NCBI GenBank assembly: GCA_946480575.1
Contig: CAMLKF010000009.1
Location: forward strand, 1 to 41,784
Source of the DNA: an uncultured Nitrososphaera sp.
Lineage (GTDB): Archaea > Thermoproteota > Nitrososphaeria > Nitrososphaerales > Nitrososphaeraceae
Length of the DNA stretch: 41,784 nt
Direction: 5' to 3'
Position 1 is the stretch's first letter. Each line of letters begins with the position of its first letter. Under the pieces are notes generated by a model. It saw only the letters and a program-made list of their open reading frames with translations. It made no database searches and was not told where the DNA came from. Below, in pieces: positions 7,362 to 13,928 of this stretch. The translations under genes and the position numbers were made by a program.

Positions 7362-8538
7362 CGAACATATCTACCTTGACAGCGCGGCGTCAACGCCGGT
7401 TGCCGACGAAGTGATTGCAGAGATGCTGCCGTTCATGAAGCAGCAGTACGGCAACCCGTCGTCAATTCACAGGTTCGGCAGGGAAACGACAAGGGCGATA
7501 CAGCTTGCGCGAAAGAGGGTTGCCGGGCTTGTGGGCGCGTCGCCCCGCGAAATCACGTTCACTTCTGGCGGCACTGAAGCCGACAACCTTGCGCTCAAGG
7601 GTGCAATGATGCAGACAGAAGGCCAGAAAAAGAACAGGATAATTACGAGCAGCATAGAGCATGACGCGATACTGGAGCCGTGCAAGGATCTGGAAAGGAT
7701 GGGCATTCAGGTCACGTACCTGCCTGTGACAGGCGAGGGGCTTGTGAGGCCGTCTGACTTCAAGGACATTATTTCGCATCATGACGATGTCGCGCTCGTA
7801 AGCATCATGTATGCAAACAATGAGGTAGGCACAGTGCAGCCTATCAAAGAGCTTGCCGATATCGTACACCGGGCAAGCGCGCTCTTTCACACTGATGCAG
7901 TACAGGCCACCGGCAAGGTCCCGATAAACGTCAAAAGCCTTGGCGTCGACATGATGTCGATGTCGTCGCACAAGATAAACGGCCCGAAAGGTGTTGGCGC
8001 TCTCTATGTCAGAAGTGGGCTCAACATAATGCCGATAATCCATGGCGGCGGTCAGGAAATGTCGCTTCGCTCTGGCACCGAGAACGTGCCGGGTATTGTT
8101 GGCTTTGGCAAGGCGTGCGAGCTTGCAGCCAAAAGGATGAGCGAATACCAGCAGCATGTGGCAGGCTTGCGCGACTATCTTGTCGAGCGGGTGCTTCAGG
8201 AAATCCCGCATTCTCGGCTCAACGGCTCGCGAATAGACAGGATCCCAAACAACGCCCACTTTACATTCTTTGGGGTCAACGGCGAGGACCTGATAATCAA
8301 GCTAGACGAAAACGGCGTTGCCGCGTCGACAGGATCGGCGTGCTCGGTCAAGAAGCAAAAGCCATCGCATGTGCTAAAGGCGATGGGATTTTCCTACGAG
8401 GAGATAACGGGATCGCTCAGGCTCAGCCTTGGGATGCATAACACAAAGGAAGAGATAGACAGGACGGTGTTGGCGCTCTCTTCAGTCGTGCAGGAGCTCA
8501 GAGAGCTATCCCCCTTCAAGAGCAAGTATGCTTCATGA
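7354..8538 (+). CDS. iscS: Cysteine desulfurase (IscS/NifS family)
   Basis: PLP enzyme that removes sulfur from cysteine as a persulfide. From the ATG at 7354 the product has 394 residues (an upstream in-frame ATG at 7348 adds two). It carries the N-terminal IYLDSAASTPVADEV, the PLP lysine in SSHKINGPKG (about Lys207), and the active-site cysteine in ASTGSACSVKKQ (about Cys330) on the mobile loop. The start overlaps the larE stop by 8 bases (ATGAGTAA), so it is translated with larE. No IscU, SufBC or ThiI gene lies adjacent, which makes LarE or general Fe-S assembly the likely client. The family is sure; the dedicated partner is inferred. Confidence 0.95.
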   Translation: MSNEHIYLDSAASTPVADEVIAEMLPFMKQQYGNPSSIHRFGRETTRAIQLARKRVAGLVGASPREITFTSGGTEADNLALKGAMMQTEGQKKNRIITSSIEHDAILEPCKDLERMGIQVTYLPVTGEGLVRPSDFKDIISHHDDVALVSIMYANNEVGTVQPIKELADIVHRASALFHTDAVQATGKVPINVKSLGVDMMSMSSHKINGPKGVGALYVRSGLNIMPIIHGGGQEMSLRSGTENVPGIVGFGKACELAAKRMSEYQQHVAGLRDYLVERVLQEIPHSRLNGSRIDRIPNNAHFTFFGVNGEDLIIKLDENGVAASTGSACSVKKQKPSHVLKAMGFSYEEITGSLRLSLGMHNTKEEIDRTVLALSSVVQELRELSPFKSKYAS

Positions 8539-8542
8539 AATG

Positions 8543-8550
8543 TTTTTATT
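8543..8550 (+). promoter_or_regulatory. Possible TATA box for the peroxiredoxin gene
   Basis: A T-rich TTTTTATT element lies about 27 bases ahead of the peroxiredoxin ATG at 8574, the spacing expected for a leaderless transcript. The 35-base gap after the desulfurase gene could otherwise be read through. Confidence 0.4.
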
Positions 8551-8573
8551 GCGAAATCGGCAGCTTTTAAGAC

Positions 8574-9071
8574 ATGTCTAGCGCATCTCTCGCATCTGTT
8601 CCAAATATAGGCGACAAGGCCCCAGATTTTGAACTGCCAGACCCGGACATGAAGCCGCGCAAGCTAAGCGATCTTCGCGGCAAAAAGACAATCCTCGCGT
8701 TCTTCCCTGCGGCAGAATCGCCGGTGTGCACTGCAGAAATGTGCGCGCTGCGCGACTCGCTTGACCAGCTCCGCGATCTGGGCGCAAACGTTGTCGGCAT
8801 CTCTGTCGACGGGCCGTTTGCAAACAAGTTCTTCACCCAGAACCGCCACCTGAACTTTCCAGTGCTCTCTGACTACAAGCGCGACGTCATCAAAAAGTAC
8901 GGTATCGTCATGAAGGACCTCGCCGCGCTGAAGGACTATAACGCCGCCAAAAGATCGGTGTTCGTCCTTGACGAAAACGGCAAGGTGATCTACAGATGGG
9001 TCTCGGACAATCCGCTTGTCGAGCCGAACTACAACGAGATAAAGGACGCGCTGAAGAAAGCGAAAAAGTAG
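8574..9071 (+). CDS. bcp: Thiol peroxidase, Bcp/PrxQ-type peroxiredoxin
   Basis: Reduces peroxides with cysteine thiols in the cytoplasm. The 165-residue product has the AhpC/TSA fold: NIGDKAPDFELPDPD, FFPAAESPVCTAEMCALRDS with peroxidatic Cys52, and the VSDNPLVEPNYNEI C-terminus. A second Cys at position 57, five residues on, is the resolving cysteine spacing of E. coli-type BCP. No signal peptide is present. It follows the desulfurase and could protect Fe-S or thiol chemistry, but a separate promoter is likely, so functional linkage to the Lar genes is weak. Confidence 0.95.
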   Translation: MSSASLASVPNIGDKAPDFELPDPDMKPRKLSDLRGKKTILAFFPAAESPVCTAEMCALRDSLDQLRDLGANVVGISVDGPFANKFFTQNRHLNFPVLSDYKRDVIKKYGIVMKDLAALKDYNAAKRSVFVLDENGKVIYRWVSDNPLVEPNYNEIKDALKKAKK

Positions 9072-9076
9072 CAATA

Positions 9077-9100
9077 GCCTTTTCTTCTTCTTTTTTCCCA
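9077..9100 (+). terminator. T-rich transcription terminator
   Basis: Pyrimidine-rich run (CCTTTTCTTCTTCTTTTTTCCC type) within 30 bases of the peroxiredoxin stop codon. Archaeal termination commonly uses such U-rich tracts without a hairpin. Confidence 0.5.
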
Positions 9101-9135
9101 TGTTTCAAAAAAGCCTTTCTTGCAAGTCACAATCA

Positions 9136-9143
9136 CTATATAT
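9136..9143 (+). promoter_or_regulatory. TATA box for the FkbM methyltransferase gene
   Basis: CTATATAT ends 26 bases before the TTG at 9170, an ideal distance for a leaderless message, and so supports TTG as the start codon. Confidence 0.6.
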
Positions 9144-9169
9144 CGTCAAACCGGCATCATTTTCCGTAA

Positions 9170-9910
9170 TTGTCCAAGTCGTTCAGATACAACGATGTCG
9201 AGCTCTTTTACAATAGTAGGGATCACATAATCGGGCTTGCTGAAGTCTTCCTCCTGGACACTTACCTCGCCAGCCTGCTGCAAGAAGGCGATCTGGTCGT
9301 CGACCTCGGGGCAGGAATAGGCGATTTTGCAATTCTTGCGTCAAGAAGGGTAGGTCCTGAGGGAAAAGTCATTGCTCTTGAGCCAAATGCAGAGGACTAC
9401 CAGCTCTTGAAAATAAACGTCGAAAGGAACGGCTGCCCAAACGTCACTGCCCTGAACGTGGGCGTGGCAGGAGAACCGGGGCAAAAGGAGATCAGCTTCT
9501 GGGGCAAAAAGTACGCGTTCAGAGTCGACACCTTGGAGAACATACTTGCACGATTGGAGGTCAGGGACAGGATCGATTTCATAAAAATGGACATCGAGGG
9601 GTTCGAGGCGGAGGTCATAGGAGGAAGCATCGAGACGATCAAGGACGCAGACGTCATCTCGTTGGAGCTTCACTGGACAAAGGACAGGGTCGATAGGATG
9701 CTGCGTCCCCATGGCTTTGTGTTCAGGCCTCTGCCCCGCAGGCGCATGCTGGCGAAATTTGTCGCAAGCATGTTTACCCACCCCAGCGCCCTGTTCAAGA
9801 TCTCACTTACTACCATCGCCTGGTGCCCGACAATGGTCTTCAGCAGACTGAGCGAAACGGTGCATAAAGACCGACTGATGACTGGCGCATATGTAAAAAG
9901 CCGGGCTTGA
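9170..9910 (+). CDS. FkbM-family SAM-dependent methyltransferase
   Basis: Predicted O-methyltransferase; substrate unknown, in this family often sugars, glycans or secondary metabolites. The 246-residue product has the SAM-binding motif VVDLGAGIGDFAILASRRVG, motif II ALEPNAEDYQLLKINVERN, and the FkbM signature DFIKMDIEGFEAEVIGG. TTG at 9170 is chosen because of the TATA box 26 bases ahead. It has no operon partner on the plus strand. In Nitrososphaera such enzymes could act on surface glycans, but nothing here proves that. Confidence 0.9.
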   Translation: MSKSFRYNDVELFYNSRDHIIGLAEVFLLDTYLASLLQEGDLVVDLGAGIGDFAILASRRVGPEGKVIALEPNAEDYQLLKINVERNGCPNVTALNVGVAGEPGQKEISFWGKKYAFRVDTLENILARLEVRDRIDFIKMDIEGFEAEVIGGSIETIKDADVISLELHWTKDRVDRMLRPHGFVFRPLPRRRMLAKFVASMFTHPSALFKISLTTIAWCPTMVFSRLSETVHKDRLMTGAYVKSRA

Positions 9911-9955
9911 ATCGTGTATATGACTATCATATAAAAAAGGAGGGTACAGACGCCA

Positions 9956-10183
9956 CTACACTCTATACTGTTCCAGCTCATTGAAAGGCAAGTCGAGGTA
10001 TACCTGGGATCCGTCGAATGCATTGACGCAGGCTTTTGGTATCTGGTACTCGTTGAAGTGGCTCGACAGCACTATGATCGAGTCACCGTCTTCTGCCGCA
10101 ATGTATCCGATTGGCTTCCCGTTACTGGATCTGATGCCTTTGTGTATTACTTTATCCCACTGCAGGACTGCCGGTCCTTGCAT
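9956..10183 (-). CDS. Small PRC-barrel-like protein, function unknown
   Basis: A 75-residue protein beginning MQGPAVLQWDKVIHKGIRSS and continuing NGKPIGYIAAEDGDSIIVLS. The pattern of a conserved turn (SNGKPIGYI), alternating beta-strands, an IPKACV segment and DGSQVYLDLP resembles single PRC-barrel domains, which form small beta-barrels in RNA- or membrane-associated proteins. It has no Cys cluster, membrane segment or signal peptide. It is divergent from a tiny C2H2 gene; the intergenic region holds a 10-base inverted repeat overlapping the likely TATA box. The gene looks real from composition, but the fold assignment is tentative. Confidence 0.7.
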   Translation of the reverse strand: MQGPAVLQWDKVIHKGIRSSNGKPIGYIAAEDGDSIIVLSSHFNEYQIPKACVNAFDGSQVYLDLPFNELEQYRV

Positions 10184-10227
10184 CTTTCTTTTTCACCAAT
10201 AACACATCTGCGAGCCGGCAGCTTTTA

Positions 10228-10236
10228 ACGCTCGCT
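10228..10236 (-). promoter_or_regulatory. Possible TATA box of the PRC-barrel-like gene
   Basis: Minus-strand sequence around GAGCGTTAAAAGC lies about 45-53 bases ahead of the ATG at 10183. It abuts and partly overlaps the left arm of the inverted repeat at 10232-10265, so a protein bound to the repeat could block TBP. Confidence 0.35.
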
Positions 10237-10265
10237 TAACCTCGTAAATTAACATGGTTAAGCGA
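10232..10265. promoter_or_regulatory. Inverted repeat, candidate operator in a divergent promoter region
   Basis: TCGCTTAACC at 10232-10241 and its exact reverse complement GGTTAAGCGA at 10256-10265 are separated by 14 AT-rich bases. The repeat lies between two divergently transcribed small genes. Centre-to-centre distance is 24 bases. As no T-tract follows, an operator is more likely than a terminator. Confidence 0.5.
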
Positions 10266-10309
10266 AGTATAATTTGTTATTCGCGGTAGTTGTTCACGTG
10301 TATTAGCAT

Positions 10310-10453
10310 ATGCAAAAAATCGAAAAAAGGTATGAGCCAGTGGAGAATTTAAAATGCAAGATTTGCCTCCGCCAGTTTCTAAGTGAGGCAGAGCTGGAAA
10401 ACCACAATGTCATTGAGCATCAAAGAAATTATCCACCATTAGGAGTGGGATAA
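10310..10453 (+). CDS. Very small C2H2 zinc-finger protein (47 residues)
   Basis: A short ORF from ATG 10310 to TAA 10453. The product includes MQKIEKRYEPVENLKCKICL and then RQFLSEAELENHNVIEHQ: Cys-x2-Cys, twelve residues, then His-x4-His, with hydrophobic residues where a classical C2H2 finger needs them. Such one-finger mini proteins occur in thaumarchaea and may bind DNA, RNA or proteins. The pattern makes a real gene likely despite the length. It lies downstream of the inverted repeat and upstream of a decayed cupredoxin-like gene. A TAA trinucleotide run begins at its stop codon. A second C2H2 protein is encoded at 41473. Confidence 0.7.
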   Translation: MQKIEKRYEPVENLKCKICLRQFLSEAELENHNVIEHQRNYPPLGVG

Positions 10454-10470
10454 TAATAATAATAATTATT
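10451..10470. repeat. TAA trinucleotide run
   Basis: Five tandem TAA units followed by TTATT, starting at the stop codon of the mini C2H2 gene. It is one of several AT-rich or AAC/TTG trinucleotide runs in the non-coding parts of this window. Confidence 0.85.
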
Positions 10471-10659
10471 CTTTGACCTTGACTACTGCGCTCCATAGGA
10501 ACAGAATTGAGAGATCGTCTGCCAGATTCTAGATGCAGCAAATAATGTGAGTCCACGAGAACCAAGATATTGTACAAGATATTCCTTTCACACGCACAGC
10601 TAAAGGAAATCTCATATAGGAAAAGAAGAAGAAAAAACAAAGTCAATTCGAGCTTGAGG

Positions 10660-11230
10660 AAACCTTTTGACCGGCAATCATTTCGATTCCTGCAAATATG
10701 TCAGTCATATGGTTCAACGATGACCAGTCCGAGCATTCTGTTGCCGTCAACGCCAGCAACTCAGACGTGCCTCCTGAAGCAGTATTTGATTCTGACTTGA
10801 TAGATCCTGACGATGGCTCTTTTATTCACAAGTTCACGATTCCAGGAACCTATGACTACTACGACAGCATGAACCCGCTATCAAAAGGCAGTATCAAGAT
10901 GGGAAGCGAATTTGAGGGCGGCCAGAATATGACATGTTAATTGGAGAAGACGCGCTGCCCTTCAACTCAAGCGAACCTAGGCGGATAACATTGTCATTGT
11001 CATTGTCATTTGTGCCAAAGAGCAACGTCACAACGATCCCGCCATCTGTGACCTGATCTGACGGATCAGGAAGGAGTTGCAAGCGATGGAGCGTACCACG
11101 TTCGCGGACCTGTGCTGGTGGACAACGACGATTATACCATCAGCGTAACCATAACGTCTATAGACAACGAAGAGCAGTCTGTGTCACCTTCAGACAATTT
11201 CATACTTCCGTGTGCAGAAGCCGGGTGATC
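10660..11230 (+). pseudogene. Decayed secreted cupredoxin-like protein gene
   Basis: One reading frame (10698-10940) gives a cupredoxin-like stretch: ISIPANMSVIWFNDDQSEHS, DSDLIDPDDGSFIHKFTIPG and TYDYYDSMNPLSKGSIKMG. The following sequence makes sense only after switching frame: PEYDMLIGEDALPFNSSEP to PKSNVTTIPPSV, then a further shift to DQEGVASDGAYHVRGPVLVD with NDDYTISVTITSID. An in-frame TGA precedes the first part. At least two frameshifts and a stop therefore break the gene. In the cupredoxin part the first His is kept, but the Cys, His and Met expected in a CxxHPxM-type loop are replaced (YDSMNPL). The 5' limit is uncertain, and 10471-10659 shows no convincing coding sequence. Confidence 0.65.
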
Positions 11231-11442
11231 CGAATACGTAGCATATAATCCGCGCCCATGTGTCGAAGTTGATTCAGTATCAAAAAATAATGGAATCTCG
11301 ATGAACACAGGTTGTGCAAAAAACCGGAGTCACTATTTTGGTAAAAAGACCTAAAGATGCTACTATTTCTAGAATCCTGATTTGTTTGCTTAAAGAATCT
11401 TTCTGATCATTCTAATCCTTTGTTTCATCCATTGAAAATAAA
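11231..11442. other. Intergenic stretch without recognisable gene
   Basis: From the end of the decayed cupredoxin-like gene to the next start codon I see no coding frame, RNA fold or repeat that I can support. The sequence becomes AT-rich towards 11390-11440, consistent with a promoter for the downstream gene. Confidence 0.5.
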
Positions 11443-11862
11443 GTGAGTTCGCATAAGGACGATGATAAGCAGTCCGGCTACCGCCTCACTGGCGTAGCAT
11501 GGAGCATACTTGTCATGGGCGTGTCGCTGGCTGTCATCGTAATCATCTACATTTCATTTGGCTATATCGGACCAAGCTTCTCTACTAGGGTTATGGAGCA
11601 GCAGCAGGAAGAATTGCGAGAGCGGTATGGCCTGCCTCCGTTGCCGCCAGTATCTCCGGAAGAAGCCGAGATTCCACCTTCTTTGAGGGGCATCACCACA
11701 ACAGCAGCTGTCAATGATACTGAAAGCGGTAATGCAACTGCTGCAGCAACAAGCACGAATGCAACTGCCCCCAACAACCAGACAGAAGCAGCAGCAGCAG
11801 AGAATGCCACCAACACTACTACAACTGCAAGCTCAAATGCAACTAGTGCCGGCAACAACTAA
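11443..11862 (+). CDS. Membrane-anchored sequon-rich protein, function unknown
   Basis: A 139-residue product from GTG 11443 (SSHKDDDKQSGYRL). One membrane helix spans about residues 19-42 (GVAWSILVMGVSLAVIVIIY), followed by a proline-rich link (YGLPPLPPVSPEEAEIPPSL) and a C-terminal low-complexity tail of Ala, Thr and Asn. The tail contains seven Asn-x-Thr/Ser N-glycosylation sequons (NDT, NAT, NQT, NTT and others) in about 50 residues, which suggests it is outside the cell and heavily glycosylated. No enzyme domain is visible. It is convergent with accB across a gap of about 30 bases holding a TTG repeat. Function unknown. Confidence 0.75.
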   Translation: MSSHKDDDKQSGYRLTGVAWSILVMGVSLAVIVIIYISFGYIGPSFSTRVMEQQQEELRERYGLPPLPPVSPEEAEIPPSLRGITTTAAVNDTESGNATAAATSTNATAPNNQTEAAAAENATNTTTTASSNATSAGNN

Positions 11863-11879
11863 AGGCAAAAGCAAAAGAT

Positions 11880-11891
11880 GTTGTTGTTGTT
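11880..11891. repeat. TTG trinucleotide run between convergent genes
   Basis: Three to four tandem GTT/TTG units immediately next to the accB stop codon, in the short gap between two convergent genes. On the plus strand it could also serve as a T-rich terminator for the sequon-rich gene. Confidence 0.6.
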
Positions 11892-12404
11892 CTACTCTAT
11901 CACTGCCAGCACATCGTTCCTTACAACGCTGGCGCCCTGCTTGACCTTTATTTCCTTCAGTGTGCCGTCCTTGTGAGCCTTTATCGCTACCTGCATCTTC
12001 ATCGACTCAAGCACCACGATGACGTCGCCTTTCTTGACTTCGGCGCCACTCTTTGCCTGTATGCTGACGACCCTGCCGGGGATCTGGCTTGCGAGGTTAC
12101 GGTCGCCACCGCCGGCGCCGCCTATCGCAGACGCTTTTTCAAGTACCTCTGTCAGCTTTGAGTGCTTTTTCACAGTCAGCGGCTGGCCGTCCAGGATTAT
12201 TCTTGCCTCGGCGCTGCCTGACTGCAGTATCTTGGCGTGATGAAAAGTATTGTCAAGAATGAACTCGAACTCGTTGGTGCCTGATTTTAAAAGGCGCAGG
12301 GTGTGCTGCTTGCCACCTATCTTGACGAGCACGGAGTCGTTCTCGGTGGTACGGAGCACTTCGCCATCTAGGAGCTGCGCAAGGTCTCCCACTTTGAATT
12401 CCAT
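11892..12404 (-). CDS. accB: Biotin carboxyl carrier protein of acetyl/propionyl-CoA carboxylase
   Basis: Carries carboxybiotin between the biotin carboxylase and carboxyltransferase subunits. From ATG 12404 the product has 170 residues. The C-terminal biotinyl domain contains the biotinylation site VLESMKMQVAI with Lys136, preceded by SQIPGRVVSIQAKSGAEVKK; the N-terminal part is an alpha/beta linker domain (EFKVGDLAQLL). The start shares one base with the accC stop (TAATG), so translation is coupled. A longer frame begins upstream inside accC but is unlikely to be used. In thaumarchaea the complex carboxylates acetyl-CoA and propionyl-CoA for the 3-hydroxypropionate/4-hydroxybutyrate cycle. 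Confidence 0.95.
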   Translation of the reverse strand: MEFKVGDLAQLLDGEVLRTTENDSVLVKIGGKQHTLRLLKSGTNEFEFILDNTFHHAKILQSGSAEARIILDGQPLTVKKHSKLTEVLEKASAIGGAGGGDRNLASQIPGRVVSIQAKSGAEVKKGDVIVVLESMKMQVAIKAHKDGTLKEIKVKQGASVVRNDVLAVIE

Positions 12405-13912
12405 TAACTGATCGGTCCCCTCGACTTCCACTTTGAGCTGGCCGCTGTCGCATTCTGCGCGGCTCCGGCCTTTTTCACAAACTCCGACTGGAGCAGAAGC
12501 GCTGCGACAGCGGCAGGCGCCTTGTCCTTGGCCCTCTCTTTTACATCCTCGTTCATTTTGTTGAATATCTTGAAGCGCTCAAGGTAGTCGGTGGACAGCT
12601 CGCCCTTGATGAAGTTGGGCTCGTCCATTATCGTCTTGTACAGCGGGATGGTAGTGTTGATGCCCTCAATGGTAAACTCGTCAAGGCTGTTCTTCATCCT
12701 CACCCTCGCTTCCTCAAAGTTCCTGCCCCATGCAATCAACTTGGCTACGAGCGAGTCATAGTAGCCGGAGACAGTGCAGCCAGGGTAGAGGTAGGTATCG
12801 ACCCTTATGCCCGGCCCGTACGGTATGTTGCAGCTTGGCACCAAGCCAGTCGAAGGCGCGAACTCGTAGAACGGGTCCTCAGCGTTAATCCTGCATTCAA
12901 TCGCACAGCCGTTCATCTTCAGGTCTTCCTGCTTGAACGGCATCTCGTCTCCCTGAGCAATCGCTATCTGGAGCTTGACAAGATCAAGTCCCGTGACCAG
13001 CTCGGTGACTGGGTGCTCCACCTGCAGGCGCGAGTTTATTTCAATAAAGTAAAAGTTGCCCTCCGTGTCGCGCAAGAATTCAGCCGTGCCGGCGTTCAGG
13101 TAGTCGACAGCTGCTGCCGCCCTGACTGCTATTTCGCCTATCCTTTCCCTTGTCTTTTGGTTCATGACGGGCGAGGGCGACATTTCGATGAGCTTCTGGT
13201 GGCGCCTCTGGATCGAGCACTCCCTCTCGAAAAGGTGCCTGCCGTTTCCGTGCGAGTCCCTTATCAGCTGGAACTCGATGTGCCTGATGCGCTGGAGGTA
13301 CTTTTCAACGAAAAGCGCTGCCTTGCCAAATGCCGCTTGCGACTCAGCAGACGCCATTTCAAATTCCTGCCGCAGCTGCTTTTCGTCCTTGGCAAGCCTG
13401 ATGCCACGGCCTCCGCCACCAAATGCCGATTTGAGCATTACAGGGTAGCCGGCCTTGTGGGCAATGTCTGCAGCCTTTTCAATGTCCTCGATAATGCCGT
13501 CGCTTCCCGGCACTGTTGGGACCTTGGCCTTCTTCATCACTTCCTTGCACTTCATCTTGTCGCCCGTGATTTCCATGGCCTTGCTGGTCGGCCCGATGAA
13601 TATGATGCCGTTCTTTTCGCATAGCTCGGAAAAGTTCTCATTTTCTGACAGAAAGCCGTAGCCGGGGTGAATTGCGTCTGCGCCAGCTTGCTTGGCAGTC
13701 TCGACAATCTTGGCCATGTTGAGATAGCTTTGTGCTGGAGCCGCAGGTCCAATATGGTACGCTTCGTCAGCTCTTTTCACATGAACTGCCCTGACATCCT
13801 CATCAGAATAGATAGCAATAGACTTGATGCCAAGCTCTCTGCAGGCTCGGATAACCCGGAGGGCTATTTCGCCCCTGTTTGCAATCAGGATGCTTGTTAT
13901 TTTTTTTGACAT
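12404..13912 (-). CDS. accC: Biotin carboxylase subunit of acetyl/propionyl-CoA carboxylase
   Basis: ATP-dependent carboxylation of biotin on AccB. The product from ATG 13912 (MSKKITSILIANRGEIALRV) has 502 residues; an upstream in-frame extension is rejected because it overlaps pccB and precedes the conserved start. Visible are HPGYGFLSEN, the ATP-grasp glycine loop SAFGGGGRGIRLAK, the catalytic region FIEINSRLQVEHPVTELVTG, and the biotin carboxylase C-terminal domain (IECRINAEDPFYEFAPSTGL). It lies between pccB (16-base gap) and accB (1-base overlap). The enzyme is the entry point of carbon fixation in these autotrophs. Confidence 0.97.
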   Translation of the reverse strand: MSKKITSILIANRGEIALRVIRACRELGIKSIAIYSDEDVRAVHVKRADEAYHIGPAAPAQSYLNMAKIVETAKQAGADAIHPGYGFLSENENFSELCEKNGIIFIGPTSKAMEITGDKMKCKEVMKKAKVPTVPGSDGIIEDIEKAADIAHKAGYPVMLKSAFGGGGRGIRLAKDEKQLRQEFEMASAESQAAFGKAALFVEKYLQRIRHIEFQLIRDSHGNGRHLFERECSIQRRHQKLIEMSPSPVMNQKTRERIGEIAVRAAAAVDYLNAGTAEFLRDTEGNFYFIEINSRLQVEHPVTELVTGLDLVKLQIAIAQGDEMPFKQEDLKMNGCAIECRINAEDPFYEFAPSTGLVPSCNIPYGPGIRVDTYLYPGCTVSGYYDSLVAKLIAWGRNFEEARVRMKNSLDEFTIEGINTTIPLYKTIMDEPNFIKGELSTDYLERFKIFNKMNEDVKERAKDKAPAAVAALLLQSEFVKKAGAAQNATAASSKWKSRGPIS

Positions 13913-13928
13913 GGCAGGTGCACCACTA

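Noticed and set aside
10451..10470. Trinucleotide runs as CRISPR repeats
   Set aside because: Units are 3 bases with no spacers, and no Cas genes are present.
10410..10646. Minus-strand ORF of 78 residues
   Set aside because: It spans the C2H2 stop and a TAA repeat, encodes an Ile run from the repeat, and shows no family signal.
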